Below, piece after piece: positions 17,937 to 25,873 of a stretch of 64,000 bases of DNA (within the stretch, counting starts at the first letter, position 1; each line of letters starts with the position of its first letter). The notes under the pieces are model-generated. The model saw only the letters and a program-made list of their open reading frames with translations. It did not search any database and was not told the DNA's origin. This DNA comes from Parvularculaceae bacterium (GTDB taxonomy: Bacteria > Pseudomonadota > Alphaproteobacteria > Caulobacterales > Parvularculaceae). Both the position numbers and the translations under genes were made by a program. The stretch is from assembly GCA_028280115.1 (NCBI GenBank), contig JANQMJ010000024.1, forward strand, positions 62,001 through 126,000, written 5' to 3'.

Positions 17937-18560
17937 CTAGCTTGAGCGGGCGAGTATCAGATGCAGGCCCAGGGCGCCGAAAACACAGGCCGAAATCTTG
18001 CCCACCGTTGCGCGGACAGACGGCGAACGCGCCAGCGCGTCGCGCGCCGAACCGGCCAGAAACGCAACGACGCTCAGCACGCCGACGCCGCCGATGGTGA
18101 AAATCGCGCCGAGCACCAGAAACTGAAGCCAGACCGGACCGGCGGCGGCGTTGGCGAAAGCCGGCAGAAAGGCGAGATAGAAAAGCCCGACTTTGGGATT
18201 GAGCAGATTGGTCAGCGCGCCGGCGCGAAAGGCGGCGACGGCGTTTTCCGCGCCTTTTGCGCTGCGGATATCGCCCCGTGTCCGCCAGGCCTGGATCGCC
18301 AGATAAATCAGATAGGCCCCGCCGGCGATGCGGATGACCGTAAGGGCGTGCTGCGAGGTCGCCAGCAAGGCGGCCAGCCCTGCCGCGGTCAAAACCGCCC
18401 ATAGGAGCGAGCCCGCGCCGACGCCCAGCGCTGCGGCGACGCCGGGCCGCGTGCCGCTCTTTGCGCCGGTCGCCAGCACAAACGCCATGTCGGGACCGGG
18501 CGTCAGGTTAAGCACCAGCGCACCGGCGAGAAACAGCCACAGCCCGTGCCCGTCGATCAT
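17937..18560 (-). CDS. LysE-family translocator
   Basis: A 207-residue inner-membrane exporter with about six helices and the LysE signature LTPGPDMAFVLATGAKSG near residue 20 plus LLNPKVGLFYLAFLP in the middle. LysE/RhtB proteins export amino acids or related compounds. The substrate cannot be deduced. It lies between the SDR and the zeta-subunit gene on the same strand. Confidence 0.92.
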   Translation of the reverse strand: MIDGHGLWLFLAGALVLNLTPGPDMAFVLATGAKSGTRPGVAAALGVGAGSLLWAVLTAAGLAALLATSQHALTVIRIAGGAYLIYLAIQAWRTRGDIRSAKGAENAVAAFRAGALTNLLNPKVGLFYLAFLPAFANAAAGPVWLQFLVLGAIFTIGGVGVLSVVAFLAGSARDALARSPSVRATVGKISACVFGALGLHLILARSS

Positions 18561-18600
18561 GCTCTTCTCGCCTGTTGAAGCGCCCCCGCTTGGCCGGGGA

Positions 18601-18924
18601 TCAGCCCTCGTCCTGGATCTGCCTCATCGCCTCGTCCATGCACTCTTCCATGTGCCGGCGAATCCGGTGGTCGGATTGATCGACGCCCGCCGCGTCGAAA
18701 TCAGCCCGAATCTTGCGGAACACGTCCTCGTCTCCGGCCTCTTGCAGGTCCGCCTTGATCACCTCGCGCACATAGGCCTCGGCGTCCGGACCCTCCTTGC
18801 CGAGGAGGCCGGCGGCCCACAGGCCGAGCAGCTTGTTGCGCCGGGCCTCCGCCTTGAAACGCAGGGATTCGTTATGGGCGAAAGTCTTTTCGTATTTGTT
18901 TTTACGCTCTTCGAAACTCGTCAT
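18601..18924 (-). CDS. DUF1476 protein, F1F0-ATPase zeta-subunit type
   Basis: A 107-residue all-helical protein with the family start SFEERKNKYEKTFAHNESLRFKAEARRNKL (given here only as its first and last parts: SFEERK and EARRNKL). DUF1476 proteins of alphaproteobacteria include the zeta inhibitor of F1-ATPase, which blocks ATP hydrolysis by binding the catalytic head. Length and termini match the family. It supports the alphaproteobacterial assignment. The 261 bp between it and purC (18925-19185) form a divergent promoter region without a gene. Confidence 0.93.
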   Translation of the reverse strand: MTSFEERKNKYEKTFAHNESLRFKAEARRNKLLGLWAAGLLGKEGPDAEAYVREVIKADLQEAGDEDVFRKIRADFDAAGVDQSDHRIRRHMEECMDEAMRQIQDEG

Positions 18925-19185
18925 GGGGTTTTCCTCTCCTGCCGGCCAGAGACCGGGAGCGGCTTACTTAAGCTGGGTTCGCGGGCTTCGCAATGCGGCG
19001 CGGGGTCTGCTCGCAAGGGGTTTGCAAAGGCCGGCCGACGGGGCTACATCCCCCGCTTCTGCGCTGCGCCGGCGCATGCTAGCGAAATGCAGCCGGAACG
19101 CTTATCTAAGGTTGCGACGGGTCACGGACCGCCGTTCTTTCGGGGTCGCAGGAAATGTTCGTAATATATTGAAAGGATTATTCAA

Positions 19186-19962
19186 ATGGCCCGGCGCAAG
19201 CAAATATACGAAGGCAAGGCGAAGATCCTGTTCGAAGGGCCGGAACCGGGCACCATCATCCAGTATTTCAAGGACGACGCCACCGCTTTCAATAATCAAA
19301 AGCACGCCATTCTCGAGGGCAAGGGCGTCCTCAACAACCGGATTTCCGAATTCATCATGATCGGGCTGGAGCGCATCGGCGTGCCGACCCATTTCATTCG
19401 CCGCCTCAATATGCGCGAGCAATTGGTGCGCCATGTGGAGATCGTCCCGATCGAGGTGGTGGTGCGCAATTTCGCCGCCGGCACGATCGCCAAGCGGCTC
19501 GGCCTTGAAGATGGCGCCGCCCTGCCCCGCTCGGTCATCGAGTTCTATTACAAGGACGACAAGCTCGGCGATCCGCTGGTCTCGGAAGAACACATCACCG
19601 CGTTTAACTGGGCCAATCCCCAGGAGATCGACGACATGATGGCGCTCGCCCTGAGGATCAACGATTATTTGTCCGGCCTGTTCGCCGGCGTCGGCATCAA
19701 GCTCGCCGACTTCAAGGTTGAATTCGGCCGCCAATATGAAGGCGACATGATGCGCCTCATCGTCGCCGATGAAATCAGTCCGGACTCGTGCCGCCTGTGG
19801 GACATCGAAACCGGCGACATTATGGACAAGGACCGTTTCCGCAAGGATCTCGGCAATGTCACCGACGCCTATCGCGAGGTCGCCCGCCGTCTTGGCGTGT
19901 TGCGCGAAAGCGAAAATTCCGGCGCCACAGGCCCGGTGCTGGTGAGCGACAACGAAAAGTAG
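19186..19962 (+). CDS. purC: Phosphoribosylaminoimidazole-succinocarboxamide synthase
   Basis: A 258-residue SAICAR synthetase, which joins CAIR and aspartate with ATP in purine synthesis. The opening [14 protein letters not shown] and the motifs [17 protein letters not shown] and [12 protein letters not shown] are diagnostic. The ATG follows AAAGGATT at good spacing. It is the first gene of a pur cluster that normally continues directly into purS; here a serine hydrolase on the opposite strand separates the two. Confidence 0.97.
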   Translation: MARRKQIYEGKAKILFEGPEPGTIIQYFKDDATAFNNQKHAILEGKGVLNNRISEFIMIGLERIGVPTHFIRRLNMREQLVRHVEIVPIEVVVRNFAAGTIAKRLGLEDGAALPRSVIEFYYKDDKLGDPLVSEEHITAFNWANPQEIDDMMALALRINDYLSGLFAGVGIKLADFKVEFGRQYEGDMMRLIVADEISPDSCRLWDIETGDIMDKDRFRKDLGNVTDAYREVARRLGVLRESENSGATGPVLVSDNEK

Positions 19963-19963
19963 A

Positions 19964-21058
19964 TTACTCGTCCATCGCCGCGAGCGTTAAGTCAACCAGC
20001 GCCTGCATTTCGCCCCATGTAACATTGCCGGCCGCGTATTCCTCCGGCGTGTCGTATTGGAACGGCGCCGTCTTGTGCGCGATGACAAGATCGCCCGCCG
20101 GCAGCACCACGATATACTGGCCGAAATGGCCGCGCGCCGCATAGCCGCCGTGAAACGGCGCCGGAAAATGGTCCGGGTCGAACACCCACCACATATAACC
20201 ATAGCCGAAACCGCTGTCGCGGTAGCGCGCCGGGTTCATGTCCTCATTGGGCGTCGTCAACGACACGGATTCCTCAACCCAGTCGCGCGGAACGATCTGC
20301 TCTCCTTCCCAGTCGCCTTCGCGCAGCATCAGCAATCCGATCCGCGCAAGATCGCGCGTCGATAAAAAGAAGTGATAGGCGGGAAATCGCGACTGGGTGA
20401 GATCGCCGGTCTTGCCGTTTTCCCGGTGGGCGGCGAGATCGAAATCCTCAAGACCGATGGGCGCGGCGATCTGCTCGCCGAACGCTTCGTAAATGTCCTT
20501 GCCGGTGAGTTCCTCGAAAACGCCTCCGGCGGCGTTAAAGTCCCAGTTGTTGTACCAGTAATAGGTTCCCGGCGCGTGATCGCCGCGCTTTGGGCCGTCT
20601 TCGGTGACGCCGCTGAAATTGGACGCGGGATGATAGATCCCCGACCGCGCGGCAATCAGATCGCGCACGGTCGCGCTCTTTTCCGCATCGGTCAGACCTT
20701 GATTATCGTCAATGCCAAGCGCTGCGAGCGTGGCGCCGGGATCGATGACGCCGCGCTCGACCCATGCGCCCATCATCATGGTCAGGATGCTTTTGCGCAC
20801 CGAGGCGATGTAACTTCCTTCGGCCGGGCCGACATCGCCATGGGAGAAAACCACCTTGCCGCCTTTAACGACCATCATGGACTGCGTGCTGCCCGCGGCG
20901 ACCGCCTGTTCGAGCGCGGCCAGCCCTGCCGCATCGAACCCGGCGTCCTGGGGATCGGCGTAACTGGCCCAGCCCGCCTGGGGATAGACCGGCGCGGCTT
21001 CCTGGGCGCAGCCGGCAAGCGCAGCGGCCGCAATGGCGGCCAAAGTCAGGCGAATCAT
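19964..21058 (-). CDS. Serine hydrolase of the beta-lactamase/penicillin-binding fold
   Basis: A 364-residue lipoprotein (lipobox LAGCAQE at residue 16) with the class C beta-lactamase fold. The catalytic SxxK is SVRKS near residue 85, the YxN-type motif is in WYNNWDFN, and HGGYAARG supplies the third motif. Members include esterases and D-aminopeptidases; beta-lactam hydrolysis is not implied. The gene is convergent with purC, 1 nt from its stop, and divergent from purS, so it splits the pur cluster. Confidence 0.9.
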   Translation of the reverse strand: MIRLTLAAIAAAALAGCAQEAAPVYPQAGWASYADPQDAGFDAAGLAALEQAVAAGSTQSMMVVKGGKVVFSHGDVGPAEGSYIASVRKSILTMMMGAWVERGVIDPGATLAALGIDDNQGLTDAEKSATVRDLIAARSGIYHPASNFSGVTEDGPKRGDHAPGTYYWYNNWDFNAAGGVFEELTGKDIYEAFGEQIAAPIGLEDFDLAAHRENGKTGDLTQSRFPAYHFFLSTRDLARIGLLMLREGDWEGEQIVPRDWVEESVSLTTPNEDMNPARYRDSGFGYGYMWWVFDPDHFPAPFHGGYAARGHFGQYIVVLPAGDLVIAHKTAPFQYDTPEEYAAGNVTWGEMQALVDLTLAAMDE

Positions 21059-21195
21059 AAGGGCCCCTCCGTGAGATCGGTTGCGTCGAAACTACGCTGC
21101 GCCGGACAGGGATCGCAATACGCCTTCACGCTTGCGCGGCGCAGCGGGCCGGCGTATGGCGTTGCGGTATTCCGACAAGCGGCTAGCCAACGCTC

Positions 21196-21438
21196 ATGAA
21201 AGCGAAAATCACCATCACCCTTAAAGACGGCGTGCTCGATCCCCAGGGCAAGGCGATCGAGCGCGCGCTCAAAGGGCTCGGCTTTGACGGCGTTTTCGAC
21301 GTGCGCCAGGGCAAGGAGATCGAGCTCAAGCTCGACGAGACCGACGAAGCCGCCGCCCGCGCCAAGGCCGAAGAGATGTGCAGGAAACTCCTCGCCAATC
21401 CGGTGATGGAAAATTACGCCATCGAGATTACCGCGTGA
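21196..21438 (+). CDS. purS: Phosphoribosylformylglycinamidine synthase subunit PurS
   Basis: An 80-residue PurS, the small bridging subunit of the three-part FGAM synthase (PurS, PurQ, PurL). The sequence shows the family core DGVLDPQGKAIERALKGLGF and RQGKEIEL. Length is normal. purQ follows after a 157 bp gap filled by a palindromic repeat. Coordinated expression with purQ is expected because both belong to one complex. Confidence 0.96.
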   Translation: MKAKITITLKDGVLDPQGKAIERALKGLGFDGVFDVRQGKEIELKLDETDEAAARAKAEEMCRKLLANPVMENYAIEITA

Positions 21439-21468
21439 TCGAAGCGAAGACCTCCATGCGCGCACAAC

Positions 21469-21584
21469 GTCATCCCGGATGCGTTGCAGCGCAGAGCGCT
21501 GCCACGCTGATCCGGGATCGCGCGCCGAAAAGATCCCGGTTCAGCATTGCATCATCCAGGATGCTGCAATGCGCCCGGGATGAC
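21469..21584. repeat. Two-hairpin palindromic repeat, copy 2 (family A)
   Basis: A 116 bp element with the same ends as copy 1 (GTCATCCCGGAT ... CCGGGATGAC). The left hairpin has outer arms ATCCCGGAT/ATCCGGGAT and inner arms CAGCGC/GCGCTG. The right hairpin has inner arms GCATTGCA/TGCAATGC. Inner sequences differ from copy 1 but still pair. It fills the gap between purS and purQ and ends 11 bp before the purQ ATG. Confidence 0.87.
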
Positions 21585-21595
21585 GGACGGCCGTC

Positions 21596-22258
21596 ATGAA
21601 GCCAGCCGTTATCGTCTTTCCGGCTTCTAACTGCGACCGCGATATTGCCGTCGCATTGGAACAGGCGACAGGCAAGCCTCCGGCCATGGTCTGGCACGGC
21701 GACACCACCTTGCCGGAAACCGATTTCATCGTTCTGCCCGGCGGTTTTTCCTATGGCGATTATCTGCGCTCGGGCGCCATGGCGGCGAAATCGCCGATCA
21801 TGCGCGATGTGATCGAAAAAGCGAAGGCGGGCACGCCCGTGCTCGGCGTGTGCAACGGTTTTCAGATTCTGTGCGAAGCCGGATTGCTGCCCGGCGCGCT
21901 GTTGCGCAATGCGGAATTGAATTTCGTTTGCCGCACGGTGACGCTGAAAGTCGAAAACAGCCAGTCGATGTTCACCAGCGGGTTCGAAAAAGGCCAATAT
22001 GTCGATTTTCCCGTCGCCCATCATGACGGCAATTATTTCGCCGACGACGAAACCCTGAACCGTCTCGAAGGCGACGGGCGCGTCGCCTTTCGCTATCTCG
22101 ACAATCCCAACGGCTCGGCGCGCGACATCGCCGGCATTTTAAACGACGCCGGCAATGTGCTCGGCCTGATGCCCCATCCGGAACGGATGATCTCGCCGCT
22201 CCTCGGCGGCCTGGACGGAACGGCCTTTTTCAAAGGGCTGGCGGGCGCGGCGGCCTGA
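21596..22258 (+). CDS. purQ: Phosphoribosylformylglycinamidine synthase subunit PurQ
   Basis: A 220-residue glutamine amidotransferase subunit of FGAM synthase that supplies ammonia to PurL. The class I GATase nucleophile is in [11 protein letters not shown] near residue 85, and the His-Glu pair is in MPHPERM near the C-terminus. The ATG lies 12 nt after the repeat and has only a weak GGACGG ribosome site. No purL follows; the next gene is on the opposite strand. Confidence 0.96.
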   Translation: MKPAVIVFPASNCDRDIAVALEQATGKPPAMVWHGDTTLPETDFIVLPGGFSYGDYLRSGAMAAKSPIMRDVIEKAKAGTPVLGVCNGFQILCEAGLLPGALLRNAELNFVCRTVTLKVENSQSMFTSGFEKGQYVDFPVAHHDGNYFADDETLNRLEGDGRVAFRYLDNPNGSARDIAGILNDAGNVLGLMPHPERMISPLLGGLDGTAFFKGLAGAAA

Positions 22259-22272
22259 CGCCGCACCGCTTC

Positions 22273-22761
22273 TTACGGAGCGTTGCCGCTGCGCCGCTTG
22301 ATGAGCGAGAGAACAAGTCCGATCACAAGCGCCGCCGAAAGCGCCCAGTTGAGCCAGACACTCGGCGACGTGCCGGCCGCATCGCCGACCCGTTCGAGCG
22401 GCATGACCATCGATAACCCCTTCCTGCCGATCTGCTCGATCGCAAGCAGAAGATACATAAGCGGGATCATCGCGCGGTAACGCAGCAGCACTAAAACGCC
22501 GAGCAGGCTGAGAACGAAAAGCGCAAGCCCCCAGGCTGAAAACAAAAATACCGCGACGGCTGCGGCTTGCGCGCTGAACGTGTCGAGGGGAATGCCGTCC
22601 GCCGATTGCAAGATATCCCGATTGTCGATCAACGGATTGAGCCCGGCGACGTTAAAGCCCATCAGCAGCTTCATCAGCACGAGCGGCGCAAGGAGCCAAA
22701 TCGCAACGCTCAAACCCTGATAATTGTTGTCGATCTGCTTCGGCAGGAGGCGGCTGAGCAT
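22273..22761 (-). CDS. Uncharacterised four-helix membrane protein
   Basis: A 162-residue membrane protein with about four hydrophobic segments (near residues 19-36, 66-95, 97-106 and 135-155) and a short basic C-terminus. I do not recognise a family. It is convergent with purQ, separated by 14 nt. The neighbours give no hint of function. The ATG at 22761 has no strong ribosome site directly upstream. Confidence 0.7.
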   Translation of the reverse strand: MLSRLLPKQIDNNYQGLSVAIWLLAPLVLMKLLMGFNVAGLNPLIDNRDILQSADGIPLDTFSAQAAAVAVFLFSAWGLALFVLSLLGVLVLLRYRAMIPLMYLLLAIEQIGRKGLSMVMPLERVGDAAGTSPSVWLNWALSAALVIGLVLSLIKRRSGNAP

Positions 22762-22882
22762 ATGAACGGTTCTTTGGTTGCGCGGCTGATATTTTAAATC
22801 TTACAGCAAAGCCCGTCCAGCAGCACCGCCGGGCGGGGCTTGCCCCGCCGAGAGGACCGGCGAGCCTGCCCAAGGCTGGTTG

Positions 22883-24370
22883 CTAGCCGAAAATCGCCGG
22901 GCGCCGTTCGCGCCAGGGCATGGCGTCTTCGAGTTCGAAGGCGAGTTCGAGCAGCGTCTTCTCATCGCCGTGATCGGCGCCGAACATGGCGCCGATGGGC
23001 AGGCCGTCCGGCGACATCGACAACGGTAATGAAATCGCCGGCGCGCCGGAAATATTGTAAAACGCCGTAAACTGAACATAGTCCAGCAGGCGCTCCTTCA
23101 ACGTTTCATAGTCGACGCGCCCGCCGAGATAGCCGATGGGCGGCGGCGGCGCGGCGGTCACCGGCGACAAGACGACATCGTAATCGTCAAACACGGCGCT
23201 GAACGTATCGGGCGCGGCCTGAAGCCGCGCCACCGCCGGTTCGAACTTGTCGGCGTTCGCCCTGAAAAACCGTATGAGCCCGAGCGTGAACGGCTCAAAG
23301 GCGAAGCCGTTCGGCGGCCAGGGGAACACCTCTTCCCACGACGATACGACGCTGTTGGCGAACGCCGCCCAGTAGAGCATGAAATCGTCTTCGAGCACGG
23401 GATCGAACGGCAGCGCCACCGGCGTCACTTCATGGCCGAGCTCGGCGCAGCGTGCGGCGACGGCTTGCGTCGCGGCGACGACGTCGGCGTTTATGGGACG
23501 ATCCTTAAGGCCCTTGTCGACAAGCGCGATGCGCAGGCGGCGCGGCGCCGGCGCGGAAACCAGGCCGATCGGCGCCAGGCCGCTCTCTTCGGACGGCCGC
23601 TCCAGCGCTGCAGCGACCGCCGCCGTATCGCGCACCGTGCGCGTTTGAACCCCGTGCACGGAAAGTGCGATCGGCAGGGCCGGATTATCGGGATACGCCG
23701 CCGGAAACCGCCCGCGTGTGGTCTTAAGACCCACATTGCCGCAGCACGAAGCGGGAATGCGGATCGAACCGCCGCCGTCGCTGGCGTGAGCGATGGGCAC
23801 AACGCCGGCCGCAACCAGCGCCGCCGCACCGCCCGACGAGCCGCCGGTTGAATAATCCGTATTCCACGGATTGCGCGTGGCGCCGGTGGCGATCGATTCC
23901 GTGGTGGCGGAAAGGCCGAATTCCGGCGTCGCCGATTTGCCGAGGCTGACGACGCCGAGCCCGAGATAGGCGTTGATCAGCGGGCTTTGCTCCTTGCCTT
24001 TGTAAAACGGAAAGGCGCGGCTGCCGAACCGCGTGGCGACACCGGCGATGTTGTCGAGATCTTTGACAAAAGTCGGCACGCCGCCGAGCGGTCCTTGCGC
24101 CTGCGCCGCCGCTTCCCGCGCCCGGCCGAAGGTCCTGGTCACGATGGCGTTGAGTCTCCCATCGATGCGGGCGGCGCGTTCGATGGCGCCTTCCACGGCG
24201 TCGAGCGCGGAAAGCTCGCCCGATTTGATGCGCGATGCGGTTTCAACGGCGTCAAGCTCCGCAAGGCCGGTCGCCGCCGCCTGATCGCGGCGCGCGCAGG
24301 CGCCCGCCATGGCGAGCAGCGCCGCGCTGAGCGCGCTTTGTTCCATCAGCCGCCGCCTTGTGACCGCCAT
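22883..24370 (-). CDS. Amidase-signature enzyme, exported
   Basis: A 495-residue amidase. The Ser-cisSer-Lys triad is visible: the lysine in PTFVKDLDN near residue 105, and the serines in TGGSSGGAAALVAAGVVPIA, followed by SDGGGSIRIPASCCG. The start TRRRLMEQSALSAALLAMAGAC combines a twin-arginine-like motif with a lipobox, so the enzyme is probably exported and lipid-anchored. Substrate unknown. It is divergent from the beta-helix gene. Confidence 0.92.
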   Translation of the reverse strand: MAVTRRRLMEQSALSAALLAMAGACARRDQAAATGLAELDAVETASRIKSGELSALDAVEGAIERAARIDGRLNAIVTRTFGRAREAAAQAQGPLGGVPTFVKDLDNIAGVATRFGSRAFPFYKGKEQSPLINAYLGLGVVSLGKSATPEFGLSATTESIATGATRNPWNTDYSTGGSSGGAAALVAAGVVPIAHASDGGGSIRIPASCCGNVGLKTTRGRFPAAYPDNPALPIALSVHGVQTRTVRDTAAVAAALERPSEESGLAPIGLVSAPAPRRLRIALVDKGLKDRPINADVVAATQAVAARCAELGHEVTPVALPFDPVLEDDFMLYWAAFANSVVSSWEEVFPWPPNGFAFEPFTLGLIRFFRANADKFEPAVARLQAAPDTFSAVFDDYDVVLSPVTAAPPPPIGYLGGRVDYETLKERLLDYVQFTAFYNISGAPAISLPLSMSPDGLPIGAMFGADHGDEKTLLELAFELEDAMPWRERRPAIFG

Positions 24371-24484
24371 GCAATCCCGCCTTCCCTTCGCCGAGCGATT
24401 CCTGCATCCTTGATCCTGGGATGCTGGCGCGCGCGAACCGGGCCGTCAACACGACAAAACAGCCGATGCGAGGAGAACGCCCCC

Positions 24485-25720
24485 GTGAGACGCTTTATGA
24501 TCATCGCCGGCGCGTTGGCGCTTACCGCCTGCGGGCAAGACGCGGAGACGCAAACGGCGTATGCGTCCTATCAGGAGACCCTGGCGATAGAGCTGATCGA
24601 CGCCGAGCCCGGCGACGTCATCGAGATTCCCGAAGGGGTCTATGCCTTCGACCGGTCTTTAAGCCTCACCGTCGACGGCGTCACGATCAAAGGCGCCGGC
24701 ATGGACAAGACCGTTCTTTCCTTCAAGGACCAGATCGCCGGCGCGGAAGGCCTGTTGGTGACGGCGAGCGACTTTACGATCGAAGATCTTGCGATCGAGG
24801 ACACAAAGGGCGACGCGCTGAAAATTGCCCAAGCCGAAAATATAGTCATCCGCCGGGTGCGGACCGAATGGACCGGCGGGCCGAAAACCTCGAACGGCGC
24901 TTACGGCATCTATCCGGTGCAGGTCAAAAATCTCCTCATGGAGGAAAACGTCGCCATCGGCGCGTCCGACGCCGGCCTTTATGTGGGCCAGTCGCAAAAC
25001 GTCGTCCTGCGCCATAACCGGGCCGAGAAAAACGTCGCCGGCATTGAAATTGAAAACACCTTCGACGCCGACGTTTACGGCAACGTGGCGACCGACAACA
25101 CCGGCGGCATTCTCGTCTTCAACATGCCGAACCTGAAACAGCCCGGCGCGCGCACCCGCGTGTTCGACAATGACGTCATCGACAATAATCGCGGCAATTT
25201 CGGCCATGAAGGAACGCCGGTCGCGACCATTCCCGCCGGGTCCGGCATTGTCGTCAATTCCAACGATCAAGTGGAGATTTTCGATAACCGCATCGCCGGC
25301 CATCGAACCGTCAACATCATTATTTCCAGCGTCTATTCCTCGGGGCTTTCCCAAAAAGGCATGAGCGAGGATTTCGATCCTTATCCGGAGGGGATTTACA
25401 TCTACTCCAACGCGTTCGACGGCGGCGGCAAGAACCCGGATGCCGTCGACCTCCAGGCGCTGAGGATCGCCATGTTTGGCCCGCTTGGCGCTTTGCCCGA
25501 CATTTTGTGGGATGGTTTTGTCGATCCGGAAAAGCTTGAGGACGGCATCCTGCCCGACGCCCTGCGGCTGTGCGTTCAAAACGGCGATGCGAAAGTGATC
25601 AATGTGGACGCGCCTAATGAGTTCAATGCGCCGCGCGTCGCCGACGGCGATCATGACTGCGCCCATGACAAGCTGCCGCCGGTGCGCCTGACCGGGGCGC
25701 TGGAAATGTTTAATGAATAA
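24485..25720 (+). CDS. Parallel beta-helix lipoprotein paired with a diheme cytochrome
   Basis: A 411-residue protein starting at GTG 24485 with AGGAG nine bases upstream; the frame is open much further upstream, but that part is antisense to the amidase. A lipobox (LALTAC) marks a lipoprotein. The body is a right-handed parallel beta-helix with repeating segments such as NIVIRRVRTEW, NLLMEENVAI and NVVLRHNRAEKN. This matches the TIGR03805 type, which I remember as regularly paired with the diheme family encoded next. Function is unknown; surface polysaccharide binding or cleavage is possible. Confidence 0.88.
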   Translation: MRRFMIIAGALALTACGQDAETQTAYASYQETLAIELIDAEPGDVIEIPEGVYAFDRSLSLTVDGVTIKGAGMDKTVLSFKDQIAGAEGLLVTASDFTIEDLAIEDTKGDALKIAQAENIVIRRVRTEWTGGPKTSNGAYGIYPVQVKNLLMEENVAIGASDAGLYVGQSQNVVLRHNRAEKNVAGIEIENTFDADVYGNVATDNTGGILVFNMPNLKQPGARTRVFDNDVIDNNRGNFGHEGTPVATIPAGSGIVVNSNDQVEIFDNRIAGHRTVNIIISSVYSSGLSQKGMSEDFDPYPEGIYIYSNAFDGGGKNPDAVDLQALRIAMFGPLGALPDILWDGFVDPEKLEDGILPDALRLCVQNGDAKVINVDAPNEFNAPRVADGDHDCAHDKLPPVRLTGALEMFNE

Positions 25721-25724
25721 ACCC

Positions 25725-25873
25725 GCTCATCCCGGACACACCGCAGCATGAAATGCTGCTGCGCAGATCCGGAATCCATGAGTTACGCCACAAAGTGAAT
25801 GTAAATATGCCTGAGCCAATGGATCCCGTGTCAGCAGCGCGTCATTGCATGCCGCGCAGCACACGGGATGAGC
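25725..25873. repeat. Two-hairpin palindromic repeat, copy 3 (family A)
   Basis: A 149 bp element with ends GCTCATCCCG and CGGGATGAGC. The first hairpin (about 25725-25777) has inner arms GCAGCAT/ATGCTGC; the second (about 25824-25873) has arms GGATCCCGTG and CACGGGAT. A spacer of about 45 bp separates them, longer than in copies 1 and 2. It begins just after the beta-helix gene stop and runs into the start of the diheme cytochrome gene. Confidence 0.83.

Noticed and set aside
19964..21058. True beta-lactamase (antibiotic resistance)
   Set aside because: The fold and SxxK are shared with many esterases and peptidases; nothing in the sequence is specific to beta-lactam hydrolysis.
23987..24484. 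Long N-terminal extension of the beta-helix protein
   Set aside because: It is antisense to the amidase; the GTG at 24485 has a good ribosome site and gives a proper lipoprotein signal.
25753..25848. Upstream extension of the diheme protein through the repeat
   Set aside because: These codons are repeat DNA and would place a long hydrophilic stretch before the lipobox signal.
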